Below, one piece after another: positions 15,281 to 22,739 of a stretch of DNA of 22,739 nucleotides. The stretch is from CAUZFZ01 sp963579025 (GTDB lineage Bacteria; Planctomycetota; Planctomycetia; Planctomycetales; Planctomycetaceae). The notes beneath the pieces are model-generated. The model did no database searches and was not told where the DNA came from. It worked only from the letters and a program-made list of their open reading frames with translations. Positions within the stretch are counted from its first letter, which is position 1. Each line of letters starts with the position of its first letter. The DNA lies in NCBI GenBank assembly GCA_963579025.1, contig CAUZFZ010000164.1:1-22739 (forward strand), given 5' to 3'. The translations under genes and the position numbers were made by a program.

Positions 15281-17677
15281 ATGTACGTCCTCGGAAGAAT
15301 CATGCTGATTGTGTGCATGACGCTCGGCCTCATTGTCTCTTTCAACTGCAGAGTGGCAACCGCCGCGCCGTGGGACGCCGCGGATCTGAATCCGGTGACG
15401 GTCAAAGAAGCGTCGAAGCACGCTCCCGTGACGATCGTCAAAGCTGGCAAGCCGGTCGCGTCGATTGTCGTGATGGGTAGCGCGGCGGGTGCGTCCGATC
15501 TGCAGAGCTTCATCAAACAGGCGACCGGAGCGGAACTGCCAATTGTCAAGGAGTTCGTTGCACCGGCGATCGTGCTTGGTGACTGTCCACAAGCGGCGGC
15601 GATCGGGCTGGAAAGCAGCAAGTTGCCGGTTGAGGGCTTTGCCATTCGATCAACAGCCGATGCCGTCCACATCGTCGGCAAACGATCCGGAAGAGCCGAC
15701 GGACAGTTGTGGGGAGCGATTGAGTTTCTCGAACGCTTTGTGGGAGTCCGCTGGTACTTCCCACCGGCTGTTGAAGGCGGGCCACAGATTGGGCAGTCCG
15801 TTCCGAAGACAGCCGACCTGACCGTGCCGCCGGTGTGGATCGAAGACGCGCCGGTGTTTTTCAAACGCGAACTGTGGCCGCCAACGTCGCGCCCCTACAA
15901 CGGCTCGGGAATCAAGATGGGTGTGCTGCATCGGTTCTTACGAGCTGGCACGTCCTGGCCGACCAGCCTGCGTGTACATCAGCCAAACTGGCCGAAGTAT
16001 GAAGAGCTGAAGAAGAACCGCCCGGGCGTCTATCAGATGCGCAAGGACGGCACTCGTCAGCACGAAGTGATTTGTTACGGGCATCCGGACACGCTGACGA
16101 CGTACCTCGAAGGCATCCAGAATTCACTCGACGGCAAGCAGCCGGCGTACGCACCAATCTCGGGCAAGGCGATCACCGTGTCGCCGTACGACGTCGAGTT
16201 GTCCTGCTACTGCGACCATTGCCGCAAACTCTGGGATGACCAGGCCGGGCAGTACGGCGGTGCGTCAAAAGTGATGGCCACCTTTGTCGACAAGCTGGGG
16301 CGAGAGGTGAAGAAACGCTGGCCAAAAGAAGACCTGACGATCATCTATCTCCCGTATCTGAACTACACGACGGCTCCGGCTGGATTCAAATTCCCGGATA
16401 ATGTCGAAGTGCAGCTCTGCGGCATGCCGGGCCTGGCCGCTTATAAGGAACCGGCCATTCGCGAGGCCGAACAGGCCAACATCGATCGCTGGATCAAGAC
16501 GACCGGGCGACGCATTCAGAACTGGCACTATTGCTGCTGGCCGGCTCACAAGACAAAGGCCGCGTACCAGTATCCACATGCGATCAAGCAGTTCTATCAG
16601 GAGAATCGCGACAAGACAGTCGGCACGTTTATTAACGGCACTCACAATCACTGGCCGCGTCAGCACATCAGTCTGTACTGCTGGCTGAAAGTGCTGTGGG
16701 ACCCGGATTTCAACGTGGACGCGGCCGTCGATGAATTCGCCGTCCGCATGTTTGGCTCCGCGGCCGGCACGATGCGCAAGCTGATCGACCTGCAGATGCA
16801 CGGTTGGGAGAAGAGCACCTGGCCCGGCGGGCGATTCTCACCCAAAGGCATTTACGAAGTCAGCTTCCCGCGTGAGACCGTTGCTCGGATTCAGACGCTG
16901 TTCGCGCAGGCAAGAAAAGAAGCGCAGGGCGACGCCCTCGTGACGGCGCGACTCGACTACTACGAACCGGCACTGAAGGAGTTTTTCGGGGAATCCGACC
17001 TGATGGCGGGACTCGGATTCAAGCCGCTGGTCGCGCAGAAGGTTGGCGAGATGCCACACCTCGACGGCAAGCTGACCGACACTCAGTGGCAGCGCGCTCC
17101 TGAAAACGAGTTCGTCCAGGCAACCGGTGCCAGTAAGGGCAAGCCGGCGCGTTATCCGACTTCGGTGCGTGCCGTCTGGACCTTCGACGGGATCATGTTC
17201 GGATTCCAGTTGCAGGAACCGACGCCCCAGTTGCTCGAAATCTCGAATGGTGGACACGACAACGGCAATATGTGGTGGGACGACAATGTCGAGATGTTCC
17301 TCGATGTCACCGGAAAGAATGAGGGCGAGTTCTATCAGTTCATCGTCAACCCGGAGATCAACTTCTGGGACTCGAAGCTGAAAGACACCACCTGGGAGTG
17401 CAAGGGCTTCAAAGCGGCGTCATTCCGTGGGAAAGACTTCTGGAGTCTGGAGGTCTTCGTGCCGTATTCCGCATTCCCGGAAGGCAAGAAGCCGGGTTCC
17501 GGTACAGACACAGTCTGGACTGGCAACTTCACACGCCATCGCGTCGCCGACAAAGGGCAGAAGTCGACGAAGCCGCAGCAGGAAGGTAGCGTGCGCGAGT
17601 ACCAGCGAATGAACACGACCGGCGCCAGCACCAGTGACAACCTGGCAGATTTCGCTGAGATTCGGTTTATCGAGTAG
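15281..17677 (+). CDS. secreted DUF4838 protein with C-terminal CBM9-like domain, 798 aa
   Basis: ATG 15281 begins a signal peptide (about 1-28, ending VATA-AP). Residues about 45-165 form the GH67-N-like domain (SFIKQATGAELPIV, ERFVGVRWYFPP). The DUF4838 region, about 170-560, contains C309-x-C311-x2-C314 (LSCYCDHCRKLW), usual in this family and probably metal-binding. The C-terminus (about 591-798) begins MPHLDGKLTDTQW and has WWDDNVEMFLD and WSLEVFVPYSAF, which are hallmarks of the CBM9-like sugar-binding fold at the end of many planctomycete secreted enzymes. Likely role: binding or cleaving a polysaccharide outside the cytoplasm. It is a paralogue of the minus-strand neighbour but carries the CBM9 end that the neighbour lacks. 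A palindromic repeat begins directly after its stop codon. Confidence 0.88.
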   Translation: MYVLGRIMLIVCMTLGLIVSFNCRVATAAPWDAADLNPVTVKEASKHAPVTIVKAGKPVASIVVMGSAAGASDLQSFIKQATGAELPIVKEFVAPAIVLGDCPQAAAIGLESSKLPVEGFAIRSTADAVHIVGKRSGRADGQLWGAIEFLERFVGVRWYFPPAVEGGPQIGQSVPKTADLTVPPVWIEDAPVFFKRELWPPTSRPYNGSGIKMGVLHRFLRAGTSWPTSLRVHQPNWPKYEELKKNRPGVYQMRKDGTRQHEVICYGHPDTLTTYLEGIQNSLDGKQPAYAPISGKAITVSPYDVELSCYCDHCRKLWDDQAGQYGGASKVMATFVDKLGREVKKRWPKEDLTIIYLPYLNYTTAPAGFKFPDNVEVQLCGMPGLAAYKEPAIREAEQANIDRWIKTTGRRIQNWHYCCWPAHKTKAAYQYPHAIKQFYQENRDKTVGTFINGTHNHWPRQHISLYCWLKVLWDPDFNVDAAVDEFAVRMFGSAAGTMRKLIDLQMHGWEKSTWPGGRFSPKGIYEVSFPRETVARIQTLFAQARKEAQGDALVTARLDYYEPALKEFFGESDLMAGLGFKPLVAQKVGEMPHLDGKLTDTQWQRAPENEFVQATGASKGKPARYPTSVRAVWTFDGIMFGFQLQEPTPQLLEISNGGHDNGNMWWDDNVEMFLDVTGKNEGEFYQFIVNPEINFWDSKLKDTTWECKGFKAASFRGKDFWSLEVFVPYSAFPEGKKPGSGTDTVWTGNFTRHRVADKGQKSTKPQQEGSVREYQRMNTTGASTSDNLADFAEIRFIE

Positions 17678-17804
17678 TGCTTTGTCAGAGGGGAGTGTTC
17701 GGGTTGGGTGGCTGGGGTCGAGCAACGCGAGCCCCCAGAAATTGCGTACTGGGGGCTCACTTCGTTCGACCCCAGCCACCCGAAAACTATGCTCTGACAA
17801 AGCA
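17678..17804. repeat. palindromic intergenic element 1 (127 bp)
   Basis: The outer arms TGCTTTGTCAGAG (17678-17690) and CTCTGACAAAGCA (17792-17804) are exact inverted copies. Inside are inverted arms around GGGTGGCTGGGGTCGA and TCGACCCCAGCCACCC, and a central hairpin GAGCCCCCAG/CTGGGGGCTC (17729-17738 and 17749-17758). The element starts on the base after the DUF4838 stop codon. It could act as a transcription terminator, or be a MITE or REP-like mobile repeat; no gene is seen in it. Confidence 0.8.
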
Positions 17805-17890
17805 GTCGTCACCTGGCACGTAGAGCGGGACGCGCACGCCTCCCGGCTTGCGGTTAAACGACGTATCGGATGAGGCAGGAACGTGGCGGC

Positions 17891-19735
17891 ATGGACGCAC
17901 TGAAGCAATTAATCGGACGCCTGCCCGACGAGCAACTGTTGTTGCTGGGCCTGACGGCGGTGTTCGTGCTGGGGATCGGATCGCAATGGATGGCGTGGCG
18001 CGTCCGCGTGCCATCGATCCTGCTGTTGCTGGTCACCGGGTTCACGGTTGGGCCTGTTGCCGGTTGGCTCGATCCCGACGAATTACTGGGCGAATTGCTC
18101 TTCCCCATTGTGTCGCTTTCAGTCGCAATCGTGCTGTTCGAAGGCAGTCTCAATTTACGACTGTCGGAATTGCGAGGCGTGGGTGGCGCACTGCGAAACA
18201 TCCTGACCGCGGGTGTCCTGATTACATGGCTGGTTGTGACCGCGGCGGCTTACTGGATCCTGCAGTTCGAGTTTTCCATATCTCTGCTGCTGGGCGCAAT
18301 GCTGACAGTCACTGGCCCGACCGTCGTCGGTCCGATGCTGCGGCTGATTCGACCAACGGGCAAGGTGAGCCCCATCGCGCGATGGGAAGGCATTGTGGTC
18401 GATCCGATCGGAGCGGTACTCGCGGTCCTGGTGCTGGAGACGATCGAACCGCTGCGTTCCTCGGCTTTTGGTGAAGCCATCTCCGAAGCGGGTGTCGGGC
18501 TCGTCGAGACCGTTGTCATCGGGGGACTGCTGGGCGGACTCACAGCCATGTTTCTGGCTGCGATGCTGAAACGCCACTGGATCCCGGATCACCTGCAGAG
18601 TCCCGTCACGCTGATGCTTGTCCTGGCAGCCTTTGTCATTTCCAACCTGCTGAAGCATGAATCCGGCCTGTTGACCGTCACTGTGATGGGTGTCCTGCTG
18701 GCCAATCAGCAGTCGGTGGTGATCAAGCACATTCTGGAGTTCAAAGAGAACCTGACGATCCTCCTGATATCGAGCCTGTTCATCCTGCTATCGGCGCGAG
18801 TGGAATTGGCGGACTTTGCATCCTTGAGCTGGCGTGGACCAGTGTTTGTCGCGGCTGTCATTCTGATCGCTCGCCCGGCGTCGATATTCCTTTCGACAAT
18901 CGGTACGGATCTGTCCTTGCAGGAGAAGGTGTTTCTGTCATGGCTGGCGCCTCGCGGGATTGTGGCCGCGGCGGTGGCATCCGTGTTCGCGCTGCGTCTT
19001 GGTGAGACCGGTGCTGGCCTGGTTCCGGCGACCTTCCTGGTCATCGTGGGCACGGTGGTTGTTTACGGACTGACTGCGTTTCCTCTGGCACGGAAACTCG
19101 GACTGGCCACTGCGAATCCGCAGGGAGTGCTGATCGCCAGCGCGCACCCGGGAGCGCGAGCGATCGGTCATGCGGTGCAGGACGCAGGCTTCTCCGTCGT
19201 CCTTGTCGATACGAATCCGGAAAACATCCAGGCCGCGCGGATGGAAGGTCTGCCGACGTTCTATGCCAACATTCTGTCGGAGCGGGCAATCGAAGAACTG
19301 GACCTCGGCGGTATCGGTCGATTCCTGGCTCTGACGTCGAACGACGAAGTGAACTCACTGGCGTCGATGCACTTCAGCGAGGTCTTCGGGCGGTCCCGGG
19401 TCTACCAGTTGCCTCCCATCCACAGCAGTCACCGCACGGGAACGGCAGGGCACATTCTGCAAGGGCGACTCCTGTTCGACGCCGACGCAACCTTTGAGCG
19501 GCTCGATGGGAGCTTCGAAGCCGGAGCCGTTGTTAAGACGACGTCACTGAGCGACGAATTTCCTTACGAGACGTTTCAGGAGCGCTACGGTGACACGGCT
19601 CTGTTGTTGTTCACTGTCCCGAAGCCGGGGCAGCTTGTCGTGGTGACTCCAGACAAGAACCTCACACCGAAATCCGGCGACAAGGTGATCGCGCTCGTCG
19701 ACGCGAGCGTGTCGGATCCAGAGACGGACCAGTAA
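17891..19735 (+). CDS. CPA-family cation:proton antiporter with TrkA-N domain
   Basis: The frame is open from ATG 17870, but ATG 17891 has AGGA ten bases upstream and removes seven polar residues, so 614 residues are preferred. About 12 membrane helices cover residues 15-400. The core shows a conserved TVTGPTVVGPML stretch and EGIVVDPIGA with Asp171 in the position of the family's transport aspartate (VD rather than the more common ND). Residues about 412-510 form a TrkA-N Rossmann domain with a degenerate glycine loop (AHPGARAIG) and an acidic residue after the second strand (VVLVDTNPEN), suggesting NAD(H) or nucleotide control. A small TrkA-C-like tail follows. It exchanges protons for Na+ or K+ across the inner membrane, for pH or ion homeostasis. 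It stands alone between palindromic repeats. Confidence 0.92.
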   Translation: MDALKQLIGRLPDEQLLLLGLTAVFVLGIGSQWMAWRVRVPSILLLLVTGFTVGPVAGWLDPDELLGELLFPIVSLSVAIVLFEGSLNLRLSELRGVGGALRNILTAGVLITWLVVTAAAYWILQFEFSISLLLGAMLTVTGPTVVGPMLRLIRPTGKVSPIARWEGIVVDPIGAVLAVLVLETIEPLRSSAFGEAISEAGVGLVETVVIGGLLGGLTAMFLAAMLKRHWIPDHLQSPVTLMLVLAAFVISNLLKHESGLLTVTVMGVLLANQQSVVIKHILEFKENLTILLISSLFILLSARVELADFASLSWRGPVFVAAVILIARPASIFLSTIGTDLSLQEKVFLSWLAPRGIVAAAVASVFALRLGETGAGLVPATFLVIVGTVVVYGLTAFPLARKLGLATANPQGVLIASAHPGARAIGHAVQDAGFSVVLVDTNPENIQAARMEGLPTFYANILSERAIEELDLGGIGRFLALTSNDEVNSLASMHFSEVFGRSRVYQLPPIHSSHRTGTAGHILQGRLLFDADATFERLDGSFEAGAVVKTTSLSDEFPYETFQERYGDTALLLFTVPKPGQLVVVTPDKNLTPKSGDKVIALVDASVSDPETDQ

Positions 19736-19739
19736 GTAA

Positions 19740-19873
19740 GGCGAGCGGCAGATGAGACCTTACCTCAGCACGACTGGTAGGACGGGTCTCCAGGCCCGTC
19801 CGCACTCATGGTTATGTCCTGAACGGGCCTGGAGACCCGTCCTACCCTGGCAAATTCTCATCTGCCGCTCGCC
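19740..19873. repeat. palindromic intergenic element 2 (134 bp)
   Basis: The outer arms GGCGAGCGGCAGATGAGA (19740-19757) and its exact reverse complement (19856-19873) enclose a second perfect 24-bp inverted pair, 19776-19799 and 19823-19846, containing GACGGGTCTCCAGGCCCGT. It begins four bases after the antiporter stop codon. Size and nested-arm design match element 1, though the sequence differs. It could form a strong cruciform or terminator. Confidence 0.85.
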
Positions 19874-20017
19874 CTAAGTACTCGTCCGACGAATACGGGT
19901 TTGCAATTGACAGGGCTCGGCCAGGCAAACGCCCCGCTATGCCCGCGAGCGCTTGAGAATTGCCCTGATTGCGGAGCCGCCGACACGGGTCGAGACTTCG
20001 CACTGAGATAACCAACT

Positions 20018-20148
20018 CGTTCCAAGGCTCTGCCTTGGAACGGCCTGCGCTGGAGGCTCTGCCTCATGTGTCTGGGACGAGGACCCTGAGTGAGTCGCGT
20101 GAGGCAGAGCCTCACTATCAGAGCGTTCCAGGGCAGAGCCCTGGAACG
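20018..20148. repeat. palindromic intergenic element 3 (131 bp)
   Basis: The left arm 20018-20042 (CGTTCCAAGGCTCTGCC...) is itself a hairpin. The right arm 20124-20148 (CGTTCCAGGGCAGAGCC...) is its inverted copy with two mismatches. Inner arms GAGGCTCTGCCTC (20053-20065) and GAGGCAGAGCCTC (20101-20113) are exact inverted copies. The GGCTCTGCC core looks like a repeat I have seen in planctomycete genomes (from memory). Confidence 0.8.
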
Positions 20149-20252
20149 AGGCGTCAAATCAAAGAAAGCCGACGATTCCGAGTGACGCACGCTGTGGATC
20201 CGGCCCTGATATCTCAGGGAACTGCTTCGTCGTATCCGGGCGAGACTACAGA

Positions 20253-20399
20253 ATGACTGCATCTGGTGAATTGAATCGATCTGAAAGCGTAAACGTGAAT
20301 CAGGATGCGACCGAATCGCTCGACTGCTCGGCCGCATCGCTGGCACGTGTGCTGGACGAGTATCTGGGTGATCTTCGGACGCAACGGTCTCGGGAATGA
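20253..20399 (+). pseudogene. possible remnant of a kinase-type N-terminus (48 codons)
   Basis: A short frame from ATG 20253 to TGA 20397-20399. Its end, SLARVLDEYLGDLRTQ, resembles the start of many planctomycete Ser/Thr kinases, where an L-x-x-x-LDEYL-x-x-L helix precedes the kinase domain. There is no strong ribosome binding site and the helix is cut off after about 15 residues. It could be a leftover of a deleted kinase gene, a small real gene, or chance. The kinase that follows 84 bp later has its own separate zinc-ribbon start. Confidence 0.3.
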
Positions 20400-20483
20400 T
20401 GGAGGGATCGTGTGCCTCGCCGGAACCGTGACAGCCAGGTACTATGAAAAACGCCATTGATGCTGCCGGGAAGACTCGCCGTC

Positions 20484-22739
20484 ATGCAGATTCGCTGCCC
20501 CCACTGCCATCAGCCGATTGAAATCGTCGACGATGATCCGTCCGGGGACATGACGTGCGAATCCTGCGGCAGTTGCTTCAATCTGGCGAGTGACGGTGAG
20601 ACGGCCGCGGACGACGGCTCGCATGCCAGCACGCTGGGACACTTCCAGTTGCTGCACAGGCTGGGACAGGGAGCCTTCGGCACGGTGTGGAAGGCTCGCG
20701 ACACCGAGCTGGACCGCATCGTCGCGATCAAGATTCCCCGCCGCGAACAGCTCAGCGGCGACGACGCGGAGAAATTCCTCCGCGAAGCCCGAGCCGCCGC
20801 GCAGGTGCGGCACCCGAACATCGTCGCCGTCCACGAAGTCGGCCGCGAGGACGGCCGCATCTACATCGCCAGCGACTTTATCGACGGGCCAAGCCTGGAC
20901 CAGTGGATCGAAGCGCACCCGCCGACCGTCCGGGAAGCCGTCGAGCTGTGTGCGCAGGTCGCCGAAGCCCTGCACCACGCGCACGAAGCGGGCGTCGTGC
21001 ATCGCGACCTGAAGCCGCAGAACATTCTGGTGCGGACGGTCGATGACGGTGCGTCGACGGTCGATGGCAGAACATCCGCCGACCATCAACCATCGACAAT
21101 TAACCTTCAACCCTTCATCACCGACTTCGGCCTGGCCAAGCGGGAAGCCGGCGAAGTCACGATGACCGTCGAGGGAGCGATCCTGGGCACGCCGGCGTAC
21201 ATGCCGCCCGAGCAGGCTCGCGGCGAGGCGCATCAGGCCGACCGTCGCAGTGACGTGTACTCGCTGGGCGTGATCCTGTACCGGCTACTGACGGGCGAGC
21301 TGCCGTTCCGCGGCCGGTCGCAGATGCTGATCCTGCAGATCCTGAAAGAGGAGCCGCCCGCCCCGCGCAAGCTCGACGCCCGCCTGCCCCGCGACGTCGA
21401 CACGATCTGCCTGAAGTGCCTGGAGAAGGACCCGGCCCGACGCTACCAGACGTCGGCGGAACTGGCGGCGGACCTGCGTCACTGGCTGACCGGCCACCCG
21501 ATCCACGCCCGCCGGGTGAGCCGGGCGGAACGCCTCTGGCGCTGGTGCCGCCGTGAGCCGAAGCTGGCTCTGCTGACCGCCGGCATCGCCCTGTCGCTGC
21601 TGGTCGGCAGCATCGCCAGCACGATCTTCGGACTGGATGCCGCAGCGTCGGCCCGCACGGCCAGCAACAACGAGGCGAAGGCACTCGTCGCCAGAGACGA
21701 CGCCCGGAACGCTCAGGGAATGGCGGTCCAGGCTCAGCAGGACGCCGAACAGGCCAGAGAGCAGGAAGCCGCGCAACGCACGCTGGCCGAGCAGAATGCC
21801 GAGCGGGCGCGGCGACTGCTCTACTTCTCGCACATGAACCTCGCTCAGGCGGCGTGGGAAAACAACCAGGTTGCCCGCACGCGGCAGCTCCTGGAACAGT
21901 ACGGGCCTGGTACGGAATCTGCCGACCTGCGGGGCTTCGAGTGGGACTACTGGGATCGGCTGTGCCACAGCGATCTGCTCACGCTGAAAGGACACACCCG
22001 CGCAGTCATGAGCGTGGCGTTCAGCCCGGACGGGCAGCGGCTGGCCTCGGCGAGTTCGGACAAGACGGTCAAGGTGTGGGACGCGGCCACGGGGCAGGAG
22101 TCGCTCACGCTGAAAGGACACACCGGCCGGGTCTGGAGCGTGGCGTTCAGCCCGGACGGGCAGCGGCTGGCCTCGGCGAGTTTTGACAAGACGGTCAAGG
22201 TGTGGGACGCGGCCACGGGGCGGGAGTTGCTCACGTTGAAAGGACACACCGGCGCCGTCTGGAGCGTGGCGTTCAGCCCGGACGGGCAGCAGCTGGCGTC
22301 GGCGAGTACTGACGAGACGGTCAAGATGTGGGACGCAGCCACGGGGCAGGAGTTGCTCACGCTGAAAGGACACACCAGCTGGGTGAATAGCGTGGCGTTC
22401 AGCCCGGACGGGCAGCGGCTGGCCTCGGCGAGTTGGGACAAGACGGTCAAGGTGTGGGACGCGGCCACGGGGCAGGAGTCGCTCACGCTGAAAGGACACA
22501 CCAACTGGGTCAGGAGCGTGGCGTTCAGTCCGGACGGGCAGCGGCTGGCCTCGGCGAGTGTGGACCAGACGGTCAAGGTGTGGGACGCGGCCACGGGGCA
22601 GGAGTCGCTCACGCTGAAAGGACACACCGGCGCCGTCTGGAGCGTGGCGTTCAGCCCGGACGGGCAGCGGCTGGCCTCGGCGAGTGATGACGGGACGGTC
22701 AAGGTGTGGGACGTGGCGACGGGGCAGGAGTCGCACACG
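20484..22739 (+). CDS. Ser/Thr protein kinase with zinc ribbon, membrane helix and WD40 repeats (3' end outside window)
   Basis: The frame is open from ATG 20484 to the last base, 752 codons without a stop. Residues 1-34 form a zinc ribbon (two CxxC pairs, RCPHCH and CESCGS). Residues about 55-320 form a kinase domain with glycine loop GQGAFGTVW, Lys83 (VAIK), HRDLKPQN (Asp175), DFGLAK (Asp214), GTPAYMPPEQA and DVYSLGVILYRLLTGELPF. All catalytic residues are present. A membrane helix lies at about 361-384, then a Gln/Ala/Glu-rich coiled-coil-like segment to about 440, and WD40 repeats from 502 to the edge. The kinase is cytoplasmic and the propeller is outside or periplasmic, so it may sense a ligand and signal inward. 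HRD to DFG is 39 residues, about 21 longer than usual, because of an in-frame insertion. Confidence 0.93.
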   Translation, partial: MQIRCPHCHQPIEIVDDDPSGDMTCESCGSCFNLASDGETAADDGSHASTLGHFQLLHRLGQGAFGTVWKARDTELDRIVAIKIPRREQLSGDDAEKFLREARAAAQVRHPNIVAVHEVGREDGRIYIASDFIDGPSLDQWIEAHPPTVREAVELCAQVAEALHHAHEAGVVHRDLKPQNILVRTVDDGASTVDGRTSADHQPSTINLQPFITDFGLAKREAGEVTMTVEGAILGTPAYMPPEQARGEAHQADRRSDVYSLGVILYRLLTGELPFRGRSQMLILQILKEEPPAPRKLDARLPRDVDTICLKCLEKDPARRYQTSAELAADLRHWLTGHPIHARRVSRAERLWRWCRREPKLALLTAGIALSLLVGSIASTIFGLDAAASARTASNNEAKALVARDDARNAQGMAVQAQQDAEQAREQEAAQRTLAEQNAERARRLLYFSHMNLAQAAWENNQVARTRQLLEQYGPGTESADLRGFEWDYWDRLCHSDLLTLKGHTRAVMSVAFSPDGQRLASASSDKTVKVWDAATGQESLTLKGHTGRVWSVAFSPDGQRLASASFDKTVKVWDAATGRELLTLKGHTGAVWSVAFSPDGQQLASASTDETVKMWDAATGQELLTLKGHTSWVNSVAFSPDGQRLASASWDKTVKVWDAATGQESLTLKGHTNWVRSVAFSPDGQRLASASVDQTVKVWDAATGQESLTLKGHTGAVWSVAFSPDGQRLASASDDGTVKVWDVATGQESHT
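21987..22739 (+). repeat. 126-bp tandem repeats encoding WD40 blades
   Basis: Six units begin at 21987, 22113, 22239, 22365, 22491 and 22617, all exactly 126 bp (42 residues) apart; the last is cut four bases short by the window edge. Most codons are identical, including third positions. Differences cluster at the three sites after GHT and at the sites around the Asp of the SxD motif. Confidence 0.95.

Larger units (their letters stand above)
19736..20252. other. 517-bp intergenic region, mostly repeats
   Basis: Apart from elements 2 and 3, the unique stretches 19874-20017 and 20149-20252 show no convincing gene, RNA or promoter. Frames that cross the region on the minus strand are driven by the palindromes and are not credible proteins. 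The region separates the antiporter from the kinase unit. Confidence 0.5.

Noticed and set aside
21285..22736. Long minus-strand frames (483 and 263 codons) with regular internal repeats
   Set aside because: They are antisense shadows of the 126-bp WD40 repeats; a period divisible by three keeps any stop-free frame open. The plus strand carries clear kinase and WD40 motifs.

Overview
The window looks like a chromosomal segment of a planctomycete (Planctomycetota), probably Planctomycetaceae-like. This is inferred from gene content: a zinc-ribbon Ser/Thr kinase fused through a membrane helix to WD40 repeats, two DUF4838 secreted proteins, membrane-anchored squalene-cyclase-like (alpha-toroid) proteins next to ExbB/ExbD, a single-ORF IS66 element, and palindromic intergenic repeats. 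No rRNA, tRNA or CRISPR array was recognised.

Layout. (1) 1-1193, plus strand: three small membrane-associated genes, the first cut by the window edge. (2) 1244-12588, minus strand: one gene train, read right to left. It encodes an alpha-toroid protein with a cytoplasmic zinc ribbon and a TonB-like membrane helix, a very large secreted TPR protein, ExbB, ExbD, and a second membrane-anchored alpha-toroid protein. An IS66 element (about 5865-7365) sits inside the TPR gene. (3) 12744-17677: two DUF4838 carbohydrate-active-type secreted proteins, head to head and 56 bp apart. (4) 17891-19735, plus strand: a CPA-type cation:proton antiporter with a TrkA-N domain. (5) 17678-17804 and 19740-20148: three palindromic elements of about 130 bp around the antiporter gene. 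(6) 20484-22739, plus strand: the kinase-WD40 protein, which runs off the right edge.

The most interesting unit is region 2. ExbB and ExbD form a proton-driven motor that normally works with a TonB-type protein anchored by one helix. Here the only single-helix partners are two proteins with alpha-toroid domains facing the periplasm. One carries the SxxxH helix signature of TonB, and the TPR partner has two stretches that look like STN domains. I infer a TonB-like force-transducing system in which alpha-toroid proteins replace TonB.

In this genome the unit appears to be decaying. The TPR gene is split by IS66 and also has an in-frame TAA in its last tenth. The exbB signal peptide contains an in-frame TAG. 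Removing the IS66 and one 8-bp target copy restores a single reading frame across the insertion.

The kinase at the right edge has a 21-residue insertion between its HRD and DFG motifs. Its 126-bp WD40 repeats are nearly identical except at a few clustered positions, a pattern seen in fast-diversifying recognition proteins.
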